Shown here in pieces: positions 54,536-62,380 of a DNA stretch of 64,000 bases (positions are counted from its first letter, which is position 1; each line of letters starts with the position of its first letter). Both the position numbers and the translations under genes were made by a program. The stretch spans positions 1 through 64,000 of the forward strand of contig CAKRUB010000009.1 in NCBI GenBank assembly GCA_934402375.1, in the 5' to 3' direction. This DNA is from an uncultured Acetatifactor sp. (GTDB taxonomy: Bacteria > Bacillota > Clostridia > Lachnospirales > Lachnospiraceae). The notes under the pieces are model-generated. The model saw only the letters and a list, made by a program, of their open reading frames with translations, did no database searches and was not told the DNA's origin.

Positions 54536-55906
54536 TTATGCTTCCTCGCCGTTCTCTTCGGCAGAAACCTCATTCTTCGCCTTCTTGGTGGTCTTCTTTG
54601 CAGCAGTCTTCTTAGGCTTGTCTTCCTTTGCATTCTCTACAACAAACTCAACCGCCTTCTTGATGCAGAGGTCATCCATAACCTGCTTTCTGCCGTTCTC
54701 TCCGAGAAGCTCCTTAACCTTGTCAGCCTCCATCTGGTAAACCTCAGCCATGGTCTTAACTTCCTCTTCAAACTCTTCCTCGGAAGCAACCATCTTCTCA
54801 GCAGCAGCAACTGCCTCAAGAACCAGTCTGGACTGGATTCTCTTCAATGCCTGGGGCTTTAACTGCTCCAGAAGCGCCTGGGAGGTCATGCCGGTAAACT
54901 GCATGTACTGCTCCATGCTGATACCCTGGGACTGCATTCTCTGTGCATAATCCTGAAGCATCTGTCTCTGCTGGGTCTCAACCATCGCATCGGGAATATC
55001 CATCGTTGCGTCCTCGATGATCGCATCAATGACTGCGTCTTCCTTCTTGTTCTTTGCCTCGGTTTCCTTTCTGCCGGCGAGCTTCTTTCTGATCTCTTCC
55101 TTATATTCGTCAACAGTATCGCTCTCCTCCGAAACCTCGCCGACGAAATCCTCGTCCAGCTCAGGGAGCTGCTTCTCCTGAAGCTTCTTTACTGTGCACT
55201 TGAAAACAGCAGCCTTTCCTGCAAGCTCTGCCGCCTGATAATCCTCAGGGAAGGTAACGTTCACTTCTGTCTCCTTGCCTGTCTCAGCGCCGATCAGCGC
55301 GTCCTCAAAGCCGGGAATGAATGCGCCGGAACCGATTGTCAGCGGATAATCTGTTCCCTTACCGCCCTCAAAGGCAACACCGTCTACAAAGCCCTCAAAA
55401 TCAATTGTTGCAATGTCTCCGGACTGTACTGCTCTGTCTGTAATGTCAACGGTTCTGGAGTTCTTCTCTCTCTCCTTATCGATCTCTGCGTTAATCTCAT
55501 CATCCGTAACGGTGATGTCAGCCGCTTCCACCTTGACACCCTTGTACTTTCCAAGAGTAACCTCCGGCTTCAGTGCAACCTCAACCGTGAAAATGAAGGG
55601 CTTGCCTGCCTCAACCTGTGTAACCTCAACCTTGGGAGAGGATACGATGTCCTCCGTGCACTCCTCCAGAGCCTTCTCATAAGCATCCGGAATCAGATCA
55701 TTTACGGCATCCTCGTAGAATACTTCCTTGCCGTACATCTGCTCGATCATCTTTCTGGGAGCCTTGCCCTTGCGGAAGCCGGGGATGTTGATCTTATTCT
55801 TGTTCTTCTGGTAAGCGCCCTCGATAGCCTTTTCCAGCTCCTCAGCAGGAACCTCAATGGTCAGCTTCGCCATATTGTTCTCTAATTTTTCTACCTGTAA
55901 ACTCAT
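54536..55906 (-). CDS. tig: Trigger factor
   Basis: 456 residues from the ATG at 55906 (GGAGG ten bases upstream). The N-terminal ribosome-binding domain has the signature GFRKGKAPRKMIEQ; the FKBP-type PPIase domain (~155-240) has DIATIDFEGFVDGVAFEGG; the C-terminal helical chaperone arms follow. A Lys-rich tail (PKKTAAKKTTKKAKNE) is longer than in E. coli and is followed by an acidic end. It binds nascent chains at the tunnel exit. Confidence 0.97.
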   Translation of the reverse strand: MSLQVEKLENNMAKLTIEVPAEELEKAIEGAYQKNKNKINIPGFRKGKAPRKMIEQMYGKEVFYEDAVNDLIPDAYEKALEECTEDIVSSPKVEVTQVEAGKPFIFTVEVALKPEVTLGKYKGVKVEAADITVTDDEINAEIDKEREKNSRTVDITDRAVQSGDIATIDFEGFVDGVAFEGGKGTDYPLTIGSGAFIPGFEDALIGAETGKETEVNVTFPEDYQAAELAGKAAVFKCTVKKLQEKQLPELDEDFVGEVSEESDTVDEYKEEIRKKLAGRKETEAKNKKEDAVIDAIIEDATMDIPDAMVETQQRQMLQDYAQRMQSQGISMEQYMQFTGMTSQALLEQLKPQALKRIQSRLVLEAVAAAEKMVASEEEFEEEVKTMAEVYQMEADKVKELLGENGRKQVMDDLCIKKAVEFVVENAKEDKPKKTAAKKTTKKAKNEVSAEENGEEA

Positions 55907-56013
55907 TGTTACATTTCCTCCTTCAAGTTGCTGTGCTTCGTTCCTTCGCTTCTCCATCGCCGCAAGTCTGCACCCAAAGACCGCATTTTATACACAGCCA
56001 CAGTCATTTTAAG

Positions 56014-56043
56014 ATTATAGCACGAAAGCCTTTGTTTTGTCAA
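56014..56043 (-). promoter_or_regulatory. tig promoter
   Basis: Minus strand TTGACA (56038-56043), 18-bp spacer, TATAAT (56014-56019), both perfect. The -35 overlaps the stop codon of the upstream ABC gene, so no space is lost between the two units. Confidence 0.85.
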
Positions 56044-57329
56044 ATATGTGTTGCAATAACAATGACTCTTTCCCGCTGGCTGAGACGGATGTAGGCTTCT
56101 GCCCTCTCTCTGGTTCCGGCATCCATGCCCGTATAGGGTTCATCCAGCAGCACAATCCCCGCCCGCGCCTCCATAGCGCGCACCAGCGCGACCCTGCGCT
56201 TCATGCCGCCGCTCAGCTCCGCGCACGGTCTGTCGAGCTCCTCATCTCCGAGCACCTGCCGCAGTGCCCTCCGTGCCGCTGCGGCATCTCCCGTCACAAG
56301 CTCCACATTCTTTACCGCACTGCAAGTCTCGCAGAGTCTGTCCTCCTGAAACAGCACACTGCATTCCCCCGTCCTTCTGATCTCTCCGGCATCCGGTTCT
56401 GTCAGCCCGGCGATCAGCCGCAGCAGGGTCGTCTTTCCGCTGCCGGAGGGCGAGGTCAGATAATAAGTCCGCCCCGGAAGGTACTCGGCATTGAACCACT
56501 CCAACACCTGCCGGTCACCATACCGCTTCGACACTCCCTCCAACGCGACCTCTCCCCCTTCCGCGCGCCGAACCGGGCCACGGCACGGCGGCTGCCACGA
56601 AAAGAATCTCTCCGTCAGCCACAGAACGCCCTTCTCAAACAGGAAGCTCAGCAAAATTACCACTGCCGTCCACGCAAACACCGCCGCCGTATTCAGATAA
56701 AGCTTCGACAGATAAATCTGCTCTCCGATCGAGAAAGCAGGCGTTCCAATGATTTCAGCCGCCACCCCAGACTTCCAGCTCATGCCCAGAGCAATGCTCA
56801 TACTGCTGGTGAGAAATGGTCTCAATGCCGGGCAATAAATATAGAAGAAACGATCCCTCCCGGACAGGCGGAAGACCCATGCCATCTCCGTCATGTTCCG
56901 TTCGACGTTCTTCAAACCTTCCAGCGTGCTGATATAGATATTCGGCAGTACAACGAGAAAGCAGACCGCCACAGCCAAAAAAGAAGAGCCCCACCAGATC
57001 AGCAGCAGCACGACAAAGGACGCCACCGGTATCGCCTTCATCAGGCTCATAAGCGGTGCAAGCAACTCCTCAACGATCCGAAAACGCTTACTCAGCGCTG
57101 CAAGCAGCACCGCCGCGGCAAAGCCCGTCACAAAGCCCGCCGCAATCCGCAACAGCGATCCAGCCACCACACGGTAAAACCGTCCGTCCGTCAGCAGGGT
57201 CAGTAATTCCCGCAGCGTCTGCAGCGGCGTTACCATCAATATCTTATTGTTTACTGCCAGCGCAAGCAGGAACCACACTGCCAGCCAGAACAGAATGATC
57301 CCCGCCTGCTTCACGATCTTTCTTCCCAA
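56040..57329 (-). CDS. Fused ABC permease-ATPase, nitrate/sulfonate/taurine type
   Basis: 429 residues combining two normally separate proteins. Residues ~1-245 are an SsuC/TauC-like permease with six TM helices (EAA loop region in LKNVERNMTEMAWVFRLSG). From ~262 a short SsuB-like ATPase follows: Walker A SPSGSGKTTLLRL, signature AELSGGMKRRVALVRAM, Walker B IVLLDEPYTGMD and the H-loop in VIVIATHI at the very end. The ATPase is trimmed at its C-terminus. The partner is the lipoprotein encoded upstream (57564). Such systems import sulfonates, pyrimidine precursors or riboflavin-like ligands; this one is undetermined. Confidence 0.9.
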   Translation of the reverse strand: MGRKIVKQAGIILFWLAVWFLLALAVNNKILMVTPLQTLRELLTLLTDGRFYRVVAGSLLRIAAGFVTGFAAAVLLAALSKRFRIVEELLAPLMSLMKAIPVASFVVLLLIWWGSSFLAVAVCFLVVLPNIYISTLEGLKNVERNMTEMAWVFRLSGRDRFFYIYCPALRPFLTSSMSIALGMSWKSGVAAEIIGTPAFSIGEQIYLSKLYLNTAAVFAWTAVVILLSFLFEKGVLWLTERFFSWQPPCRGPVRRAEGGEVALEGVSKRYGDRQVLEWFNAEYLPGRTYYLTSPSGSGKTTLLRLIAGLTEPDAGEIRRTGECSVLFQEDRLCETCSAVKNVELVTGDAAAARRALRQVLGDEELDRPCAELSGGMKRRVALVRAMEARAGIVLLDEPYTGMDAGTRERAEAYIRLSQRERVIVIATHI

Positions 57330-57363
57330 AATGTATCCTCTTTACTTACTCGTTGTATTGCAG

Positions 57364-57567
57364 ATAATTGCGAAACTCCCAAATTTAAGATAACAGTTGC
57401 GCAGAATGCACCTGACCACAAGCAGCGCACTCTGGAGCCGCCGGCACTTACATGGCGTACTTTGGCATGTTAGGTGCCGTTGCGAGCGGAGGGTAGCGAA
57501 AGCGTGCCTGCGGTGGTCTGTGCATTTTGTGCGACGTCACTTGTATGGGCACGAGTTTCGCAATTAT
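57364..57567. repeat. Inverted-repeat hairpin element, copy D
   Basis: The best preserved copy: perfect 15-bp terminal inverted repeats ATAATTGCGAAACTC (57364-57378) / GAGTTTCGCAATTAT (57553-57567). The central stems read GGCAC/GTGCC and ACATGGC/GGCATGT (one mismatch). It sits inside an ABC operon, between binding-protein and permease genes, and its right terminal repeat supplies the TAA stop of the binding-protein gene. It therefore lies on the operon mRNA and could act as a processing or stability element. Confidence 0.9.
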
Positions 57568-58562
57568 TTACTTATATTATAATAAAAATCATCCCCCGGG
57601 AGCTGTCCGCCCACAAGCTCCGCGTTAAACTCCGCAAGCACCTCAAGATACGCAGACAGCGCCGACTTCATATCCTTTCCGGTGACGCACACGATATTGC
57701 AATTCGGAATCGCCTTGGCTGCAATAGGCTCCTTCGCCACAATTCCCGCCTCGACAGCCATGGCAGCCGCCTCATCCACATTCGTGTTCACACTGTCCGC
57801 ACTTTCCGCATGCTCCTTCAGGAAATTCTTAAGTGCCTGCGGGTGCTCCTCAAGAAATGCCTTTCTCACGACGGTCACTCCCGTCACCATGCCGTCACCG
57901 CCTGCAGCCCTCTTCCACTCCTCGTTTACGTCCAGCGCAATATGCAGACTGTCGTTCTGCATGAGTGCCGCCGTCACAAAGGGCTGGGGCAGAAGTCCGA
58001 TGGCATCCGTGTTCTCTGCCAGCACAGCGGCAACCTCCGTCGCCTCTGACTTGAACTCCAGTGTATAGTCATTCTCTCCGAGACCATTCTTCTCAAGAAG
58101 ATAACGCAGAGATGCCTCCGGCGTCGTACCCTTGCCCGTAAGGCAGATGGTTTTGCCCTTCAGATCAGCGACACTGTTCAGTTCGGAAGTTCCGGTCACA
58201 AGTGAAAGAACGCCCAGTGTATTGATGTCGATGACGGCAATGCCGCCGTCTGTCTTCTTATAGAGAACCGCAGCAACATTGGCAGGCACAAGCGCGATGT
58301 CAAGCTCCCCCTTTACAACCAGCGGAAGGAGTTCGTCCGCTCCCGTCGCCATCTGAAATTCATATGTATTCTCTGTCTCGCCCTTGTCCGCCTTGTCCAT
58401 CAGGCTTAAGAGTCCCAACGAGGTCGGTCCCTTCAATGAGCCGACACGGATCGTCGTATCGTCGGCCTTCCCTGCACTGCCACAGCCCGGCAGGATGCCT
58501 GCCAGCATGACAACAATCAATGCCGCAATCAAATTTTTCACCGATTTCCTTCGTCTTTTCAT
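57564..58562 (-). CDS. Lipoprotein substrate-binding protein of ABC system (NMT1/SsuA-like)
   Basis: 332 residues. A lipobox LAGILPGC follows the basic N-terminus, so the mature protein is anchored at Cys ~27. The body is a type 2 periplasmic-binding fold: IRVGSLKGPTSLGLLSLMDK, GELDIALVPANVAAVLYKK, DLKGKTICLTGKGTTPEASLRY and an ENTDAIGLLPQPFVTAA hinge segment. It resembles binding proteins for sulfonates, thiamine precursors or aromatic acids. It is the first gene of a two-gene operon interrupted by element copy D. Confidence 0.9.
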   Translation of the reverse strand: MKRRRKSVKNLIAALIVVMLAGILPGCGSAGKADDTTIRVGSLKGPTSLGLLSLMDKADKGETENTYEFQMATGADELLPLVVKGELDIALVPANVAAVLYKKTDGGIAVIDINTLGVLSLVTGTSELNSVADLKGKTICLTGKGTTPEASLRYLLEKNGLGENDYTLEFKSEATEVAAVLAENTDAIGLLPQPFVTAALMQNDSLHIALDVNEEWKRAAGGDGMVTGVTVVRKAFLEEHPQALKNFLKEHAESADSVNTNVDEAAAMAVEAGIVAKEPIAAKAIPNCNIVCVTGKDMKSALSAYLEVLAEFNAELVGGQLPGDDFYYNISK

Positions 58563-58670
58563 ATTTTGATATTCTCCTCACCACTGCCGGCAGTCTCTCC
58601 GGCTCTTTTCTGCGCACATTATAGCATACGGCACCTCTCTTGCCAACGATAGAAATTATCACCTCGCAAA

Positions 58671-58703
58671 GAGGCGGCACAGTCATAATGACTGCACCGC
58701 CTC
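58671..58703 (-). terminator. SASP gene terminator
   Basis: Long stem with two parts, GAGGCGG/CCGCCTC and CAGTCAT/ATGACTG, around an A loop, followed on the minus strand by TTTGCG. The T run is short. Confidence 0.6.
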
Positions 58704-58726
58704 CAATGGCTTTTCCTCAGGGAGCC

Positions 58727-58927
58727 TTACTTCATCTGCTCTTCCTGCTTCTTGATCATACGACGAACCATCTCGCCACCGATAGAACCAGCCTCACGGG
58801 ATGTCAGATCACCGTTGTAGCCCTCCTTCAGGTTTACACCAAGCTCAGATGCAACCTCGGTTTTAAAACGATCCATTGCTGCCTTTGCTTCAGGCACTTC
58901 TACTCTATTACTTCTGTTTCCGGACAT
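58727..58927 (-). CDS. Small acid-soluble spore protein, alpha/beta type
   Basis: 66 residues from the ATG at 58927 (GGAGGTGA upstream). It contains the family's conserved pieces: PEAKAAMDRFKTEVASELG, the GPR protease site region, then YNGDLTSREAGSIGGEMVRRM. The proteins coat DNA in spores and protect it from UV and heat. It shows that the organism forms spores or retains the genes. A forespore-type promoter lies upstream. Confidence 0.96.
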   Translation of the reverse strand: MSGNRSNRVEVPEAKAAMDRFKTEVASELGVNLKEGYNGDLTSREAGSIGGEMVRRMIKKQEEQMK

Positions 58928-58969
58928 TCTTGTCACCTCCATAAAATGTGTTTTGTTTTCCTTCTCTAT

Positions 58970-59004
58970 CTTCAAGATAAGTGCTGCTTTCACTTATCCT
59001 GAAG
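58970..59004 (-). promoter_or_regulatory. Hairpin in SASP leader
   Basis: 14-bp stem CTTCAAGATAAGTG / CACTTATCCTGAAG with one mismatch and a 7-nt loop, between the promoter and the ribosome site. It probably stabilises the long-lived forespore mRNA. Confidence 0.5.
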
Positions 59005-59047
59005 CCTTCGGTTCAAGTTAAGTTCTTGCTGCGACTTATCTTGGTCT

Positions 59048-59076
59048 TAGTATGACCTGACGGAAAGAAAATATGT
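59048..59076 (-). promoter_or_regulatory. Sigma-G/F-type promoter of SASP gene
   Basis: Minus strand ACATA (59072-59076), 17-bp spacer, CATACTA (59048-59054). The -10 is a perfect match to CATNNTA used by the late forespore sigma factors. Confidence 0.65.
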
Positions 59077-59106
59077 TGGCAATGTCTGGAAACAAAGTTT
59101 TAATAA

Positions 59107-59760
59107 TTATTCGCCGAATACAGCCTTGTAATCTGCCTGGAACTTAGCGATTCCTGCGTCTGTCAGAGGATGCTTTACCATCTGCTCGATAACGGAATAA
59201 GGAACCGTTGCGATGTCTGCGCCTGCAAGTGCACAGTCCGTAACATGGATAGGATTGCGAACGCTCGCTGCGATGATCTGTGTATCCAGATCTGTCACTG
59301 CAAAAATATCGGAAATCTCACGGATGAGATCAACGCCTCTCTGGCTGATGTCATCCAGACGACCTAAGAAAGGAGATACATAGGTAGCGCCTGCGCGTGC
59401 TGCGAGCAGTGCCTGGTTTGCGCTGAAGATCAGCGTCACATTCGTCTTGATTCCCTCGGAGGAAAGAACTTTACAAGCCTTCAGTCCTTCAACAGTCATC
59501 GGAATCTTTACTACCATGTTGGGATGAATCTTTGCAATCTCACGGCCTTCCTTGATCATGCCCTCGGCATCTACGGTCGTAGCCTTTACCTCACCGCTGA
59601 TCGGTCCGTCAACGATGGAAGCGATCTCTGCGATAACCTCCTCAAAAACTCTGCCTTCCTTAGCGATCAGGGAAGGGTTTGTGGTAACGCCACAGATTAC
59701 GCCCATGTCGTTTGCCTTTTTAATGTCCTCTACCTTAGCAGTGTCAATGAAAAAACGCAT
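59107..59760 (-). CDS. Transaldolase-like fructose-6-phosphate aldolase (TalC/Fsa family)
   Basis: 217 residues, a small TIM barrel. The N-terminus is [28 protein letters not shown] holds the Asn and Thr of the active site; [12 protein letters not shown] carries the Schiff-base Lys (about residue 85); and [14 protein letters not shown] and [21 protein letters not shown] follow. It is the short Fsa/TalC form; many Firmicute members act as transaldolase in the pentose phosphate pathway. It is a single gene with its own promoter. Confidence 0.95.
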   Translation of the reverse strand: MRFFIDTAKVEDIKKANDMGVICGVTTNPSLIAKEGRVFEEVIAEIASIVDGPISGEVKATTVDAEGMIKEGREIAKIHPNMVVKIPMTVEGLKACKVLSSEGIKTNVTLIFSANQALLAARAGATYVSPFLGRLDDISQRGVDLIREISDIFAVTDLDTQIIAASVRNPIHVTDCALAGADIATVPYSVIEQMVKHPLTDAGIAKFQADYKAVFGE

Positions 59761-59847
59761 AGCTCAAATCTCCTTTTTGTTTTTTGATATATGTATGCAT
59801 ACTGTGCAGATGCACATTGTGCTCGGGCACATCAGCCCTCTCACCTT

Positions 59848-59876
59848 AGTATACTAGGGTGTGGGACAAAACTCAA
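59848..59876 (-). promoter_or_regulatory. Promoter of transaldolase-like gene
   Basis: Minus strand TTGAGT (59871-59876), 17-bp spacer, TATACT (59848-59853). The ~85-nt leader contains a short TATGCATA-type palindrome and GTGC/GCAC hairpins. Confidence 0.6.
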
Positions 59877-59890
59877 GCCCTTTTGACAAC

Positions 59891-60658
59891 CTAATAACAA
59901 ATATTTTTTATCAGCCTGAGGTCACCCTTTAACACAGCTCTCTGCCGCCCAGTCAGAGAACGCCCTCCATCCTTCGCGCAGCCACGCAGCATTCCGGCAA
60001 GCTCCCGCATATCCCCGAGCCTGTCCTCTGGTCTCTCCTCTATGCAGCGCTGTATGATCCTTCTCAGAATTCCACGTTCTCCCTCTTCCAGAATTTTCTC
60101 CAGCGTCCTTCCCAGCGCATACACATCCGCCGCAGCCGTCTGCACACTGCCGCCCACAAACTGCTCAGGCGCTCCAAAGCCGGGACTTCCGGCTATGTCA
60201 GCGCTTCTCCCTGCCTGACAGGCACAGCCAAAGTCGAGCAATCTCACCGTTCCATCCCGCGCAAGTATCACATTCTCCGGCTTGACATCCCGGAAAACGA
60301 CCGGCTCCGGCAGCTGGTGAAGGTAGAAAAGACCATCCGCGAGCTGTGCTCCTATGTCTGCCGCCTGCCGCGCCGTAAAGCCTCCCCGTATTTCGACCGC
60401 ATATTTCAGATTCTCTCCCTCAATGTATTCCATCAGAAGATATGCCTTTCCGCCTTCTTTCCAAAATTGAAGGTATTTCGGAAAAAGCGGATGACGAATG
60501 CTCTGATGGCACGCAGCCTCCCTCTCCAACAGTTCTGCATGTCCGCTGACCTTACAGGCATAGCGCTTCCCCTCGCCGTCTTCCACCAGCCAGACCTCCG
60601 AAAAAGCGCCGGCGCCGAGCAGTCTGACCATTTTTAATGCACTTTCCCATTCTTCCAT
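59891..60658 (-). CDS. Hanks-type Ser/Thr protein kinase
   Basis: 255 residues. The glycine loop is LLGAGAFSEVWLV, the ATP-binding Lys is in YACKVSG, the catalytic loop is VFRDVKPENVI (the His of HRD is Phe, while Asp and Asn remain), the Mg motif is LLDFGCAC, and a GSPGFGAPEQF activation/APE segment follows. The kinase is cytoplasmic and lacks the TM-PASTA part of PrkC. It is coupled to the PP2C-like gene upstream. Codon use and position behind rseP suggest control of envelope functions, though targets are unknown. Confidence 0.9.
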   Translation of the reverse strand: MEEWESALKMVRLLGAGAFSEVWLVEDGEGKRYACKVSGHAELLEREAACHQSIRHPLFPKYLQFWKEGGKAYLLMEYIEGENLKYAVEIRGGFTARQAADIGAQLADGLFYLHQLPEPVVFRDVKPENVILARDGTVRLLDFGCACQAGRSADIAGSPGFGAPEQFVGGSVQTAAADVYALGRTLEKILEEGERGILRRIIQRCIEERPEDRLGDMRELAGMLRGCAKDGGRSLTGRQRAVLKGDLRLIKNICY

Positions 60659-60665
60659 AATAACC

Positions 60666-61265
60666 TCATTCCCTGCCGATCAGCAGAACCGCCATGTTCT
60701 CCCGCCGGATGTGTCCCTGCTCCCGGATTACACAACCGCGCTCTCTCTTCCGACCTGCCAGCTCCTCCAGTCTTCTGTGCGCCTGCTCTGGGGTTCTGAT
60801 CTCCGCAATTTTCAGCGCCTCTCCCAGCATTTGCCTGTCATTTGCACCTAAAAATAGATCTGTCGCCAGCAAAATGCCTGCATCCGCCTCCAGCTCCGCC
60901 CGGAACTGTTCCGGCAGCATCGTCAGCTTTCCGCGTCCGAAGGAAGTGTTCAGCAGACAGGCATTGCCTCCCTCTCCCATCACAAGTATCTCCCTTCCAA
61001 TACCGATAAGCAGCTTACATTTCTGATAGCCGTCAAGAAGCTCTTCCAGCTCCTCTTCCGCCCGTGAAAGCCATCTTGCGGGTCGCTCCGCCGCCTTGTG
61101 CCACGCAAAAGCATCTGCCCATTCCAGCAACTTGTCCTTCTTGTCGCTCTGCTCCGCGTCAATGCACGCAAAGCACACCGGCGTCTGCCGGCATTGATAC
61201 TGCCGCAGCAGCAGGAAGCCTCCGCTTCCCGCCCGCTGCCTGTAACAGCTTGTCAGATATTCCAT
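60666..61265 (-). CDS. Divergent PP2C-like phosphatase domain protein
   Basis: 199 residues from the ATG at 61265 (GGGG upstream). It lacks obvious DGMGG/DGhGG metal-binding Asp motifs, but the order of elements (an N-terminal strand followed by GFLLLRQYQ, then LLIGIGREILVMGEGG, LEADAGILLATDLFL and a C-terminal AVLLIGRE strand) resembles a shortened PP2C/SpoIIE fold. It ends seven bases before the Ser/Thr kinase, which also suggests a kinase-phosphatase pair. If the fold is right, metal-dependent catalysis is doubtful because ATDLF replaces the SDG motif. Confidence 0.55.
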   Translation of the reverse strand: MEYLTSCYRQRAGSGGFLLLRQYQCRQTPVCFACIDAEQSDKKDKLLEWADAFAWHKAAERPARWLSRAEEELEELLDGYQKCKLLIGIGREILVMGEGGNACLLNTSFGRGKLTMLPEQFRAELEADAGILLATDLFLGANDRQMLGEALKIAEIRTPEQAHRRLEELAGRKRERGCVIREQGHIRRENMAVLLIGRE

Positions 61266-61294
61266 AGAATTCCCCAATCTGAATATTTGAATGA

Positions 61295-62380
61295 TTATTT
61301 CATAAAGATGTTTGCAAGATCGTTAAAGAATACAAATACCATGAGTATCATGAAAAAGACCAATCCGATAAAATGCACGATTCCCTCTTTGTCCGGCGGA
61401 ACCGGCTTTCCCCTGATGACCTCCACAAGCAGGAACACCAGCCGCCCGCCGTCGAGCGCCGGTATCGGGAGCAGATTCAGGATTCCCAGATTTACCGAGA
61501 GCATCAGCGTGATATTCAGCATCGTCACAAGAACGCTCTGCCAGCCGTAATCCTTGGATGCCTCATACGCCGCGCCCACAACGTTCACGGCAATGCCGAC
61601 CGGCCCCGCGACATCCTTTCTCGAAACCTGCCCTCTGAACAGCATTCCGAGGCTCATATAGGTTGCCTTCACGGAGTACCGCATCTCATACCATGCGTAT
61701 TTCAGTGTCTCGACTCCATGCGGTTCAACAAATTCCTGATTGCTGATTCCGAGAAGGTAATATCCGTACTGCTCCTCGTACTGCGGAGTCAGCATAGTCA
61801 TATATTTCTGTCCGTCCCGCTCATAGACGACCTCCAGCTCTCCGCCGCGGTAAGCCGCCTGCATGTACAGGGATATTTCCTGATAGAGCTTTACCTTGCT
61901 TCCGTTCAGCGAAATGATCTTATCGCCATCCTGCAGTCCTGCCGCCTCTGCGCCACTGCCTTCCACAACCTGACTTGCAACAGGCTCGCGGATTGCTATA
62001 ATGCCCGTCATGTTCACCATGATGAACGCCACGACAAACGCCAGAATAAAATTAAAGAACGGCCCTGCGACAACGGTCGCTATCCGGCTCCATACGTTCG
62101 CCTTGAGGAAGGAGCCGGGCCCGGGTTCCTTCTCCTGCCCTGTCTCCTCGTCCTTTTCCACCAGTCCGTCCTCACCCTCAAACATACAGGCGCCGCCGAT
62201 TGGAAACAGCTTGAGCGAATATTTCGTGCCACCCTTTTTGAACGAGAAAATATTCGGGCCCATGCCGACCGCGAACTCGACCACATGGATGCCGTTTGCT
62301 TTCGCTATAAGGAAATGCCCAAATTCGTGGGCGATTACGACCACCCCGAAAATAACGATAAACCAAATCAAAGTTCCCAT
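61295..62380 (-). CDS. rseP: RseP-family site-2 membrane metalloprotease
   Basis: 361 residues. The zinc motif HEFGH lies in TM1 (residues ~18-22), and the second metal site is in LLPIPALDGG near TM3. A PDZ domain spans ~130-200 (AAGLQDGDKIISLNGSKV). The GPVGIAVNVVG segment and four TM helices complete the fold. It cleaves TM anchors such as anti-sigma factors or signal peptide remnants. The ATG directly follows the dxr stop (TAGATG). Position after dxr matches the conserved uppS-cdsA-dxr-rseP order. Confidence 0.95.
   Translation of the reverse strand: MGTLIWFIVIFGVVVIAHEFGHFLIAKANGIHVVEFAVGMGPNIFSFKKGGTKYSLKLFPIGGACMFEGEDGLVEKDEETGQEKEPGPGSFLKANVWSRIATVVAGPFFNFILAFVVAFIMVNMTGIIAIREPVASQVVEGSGAEAAGLQDGDKIISLNGSKVKLYQEISLYMQAAYRGGELEVVYERDGQKYMTMLTPQYEEQYGYYLLGISNQEFVEPHGVETLKYAWYEMRYSVKATYMSLGMLFRGQVSRKDVAGPVGIAVNVVGAAYEASKDYGWQSVLVTMLNITLMLSVNLGILNLLPIPALDGGRLVFLLVEVIRGKPVPPDKEGIVHFIGLVFFMILMVFVFFNDLANIFMK

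Noticed and set aside
56037-57206. 389-codon plus-strand frame opposite the ABC fusion gene
   Set aside because: Antisense shadow; Arg/His/Pro-rich and without a start signal.
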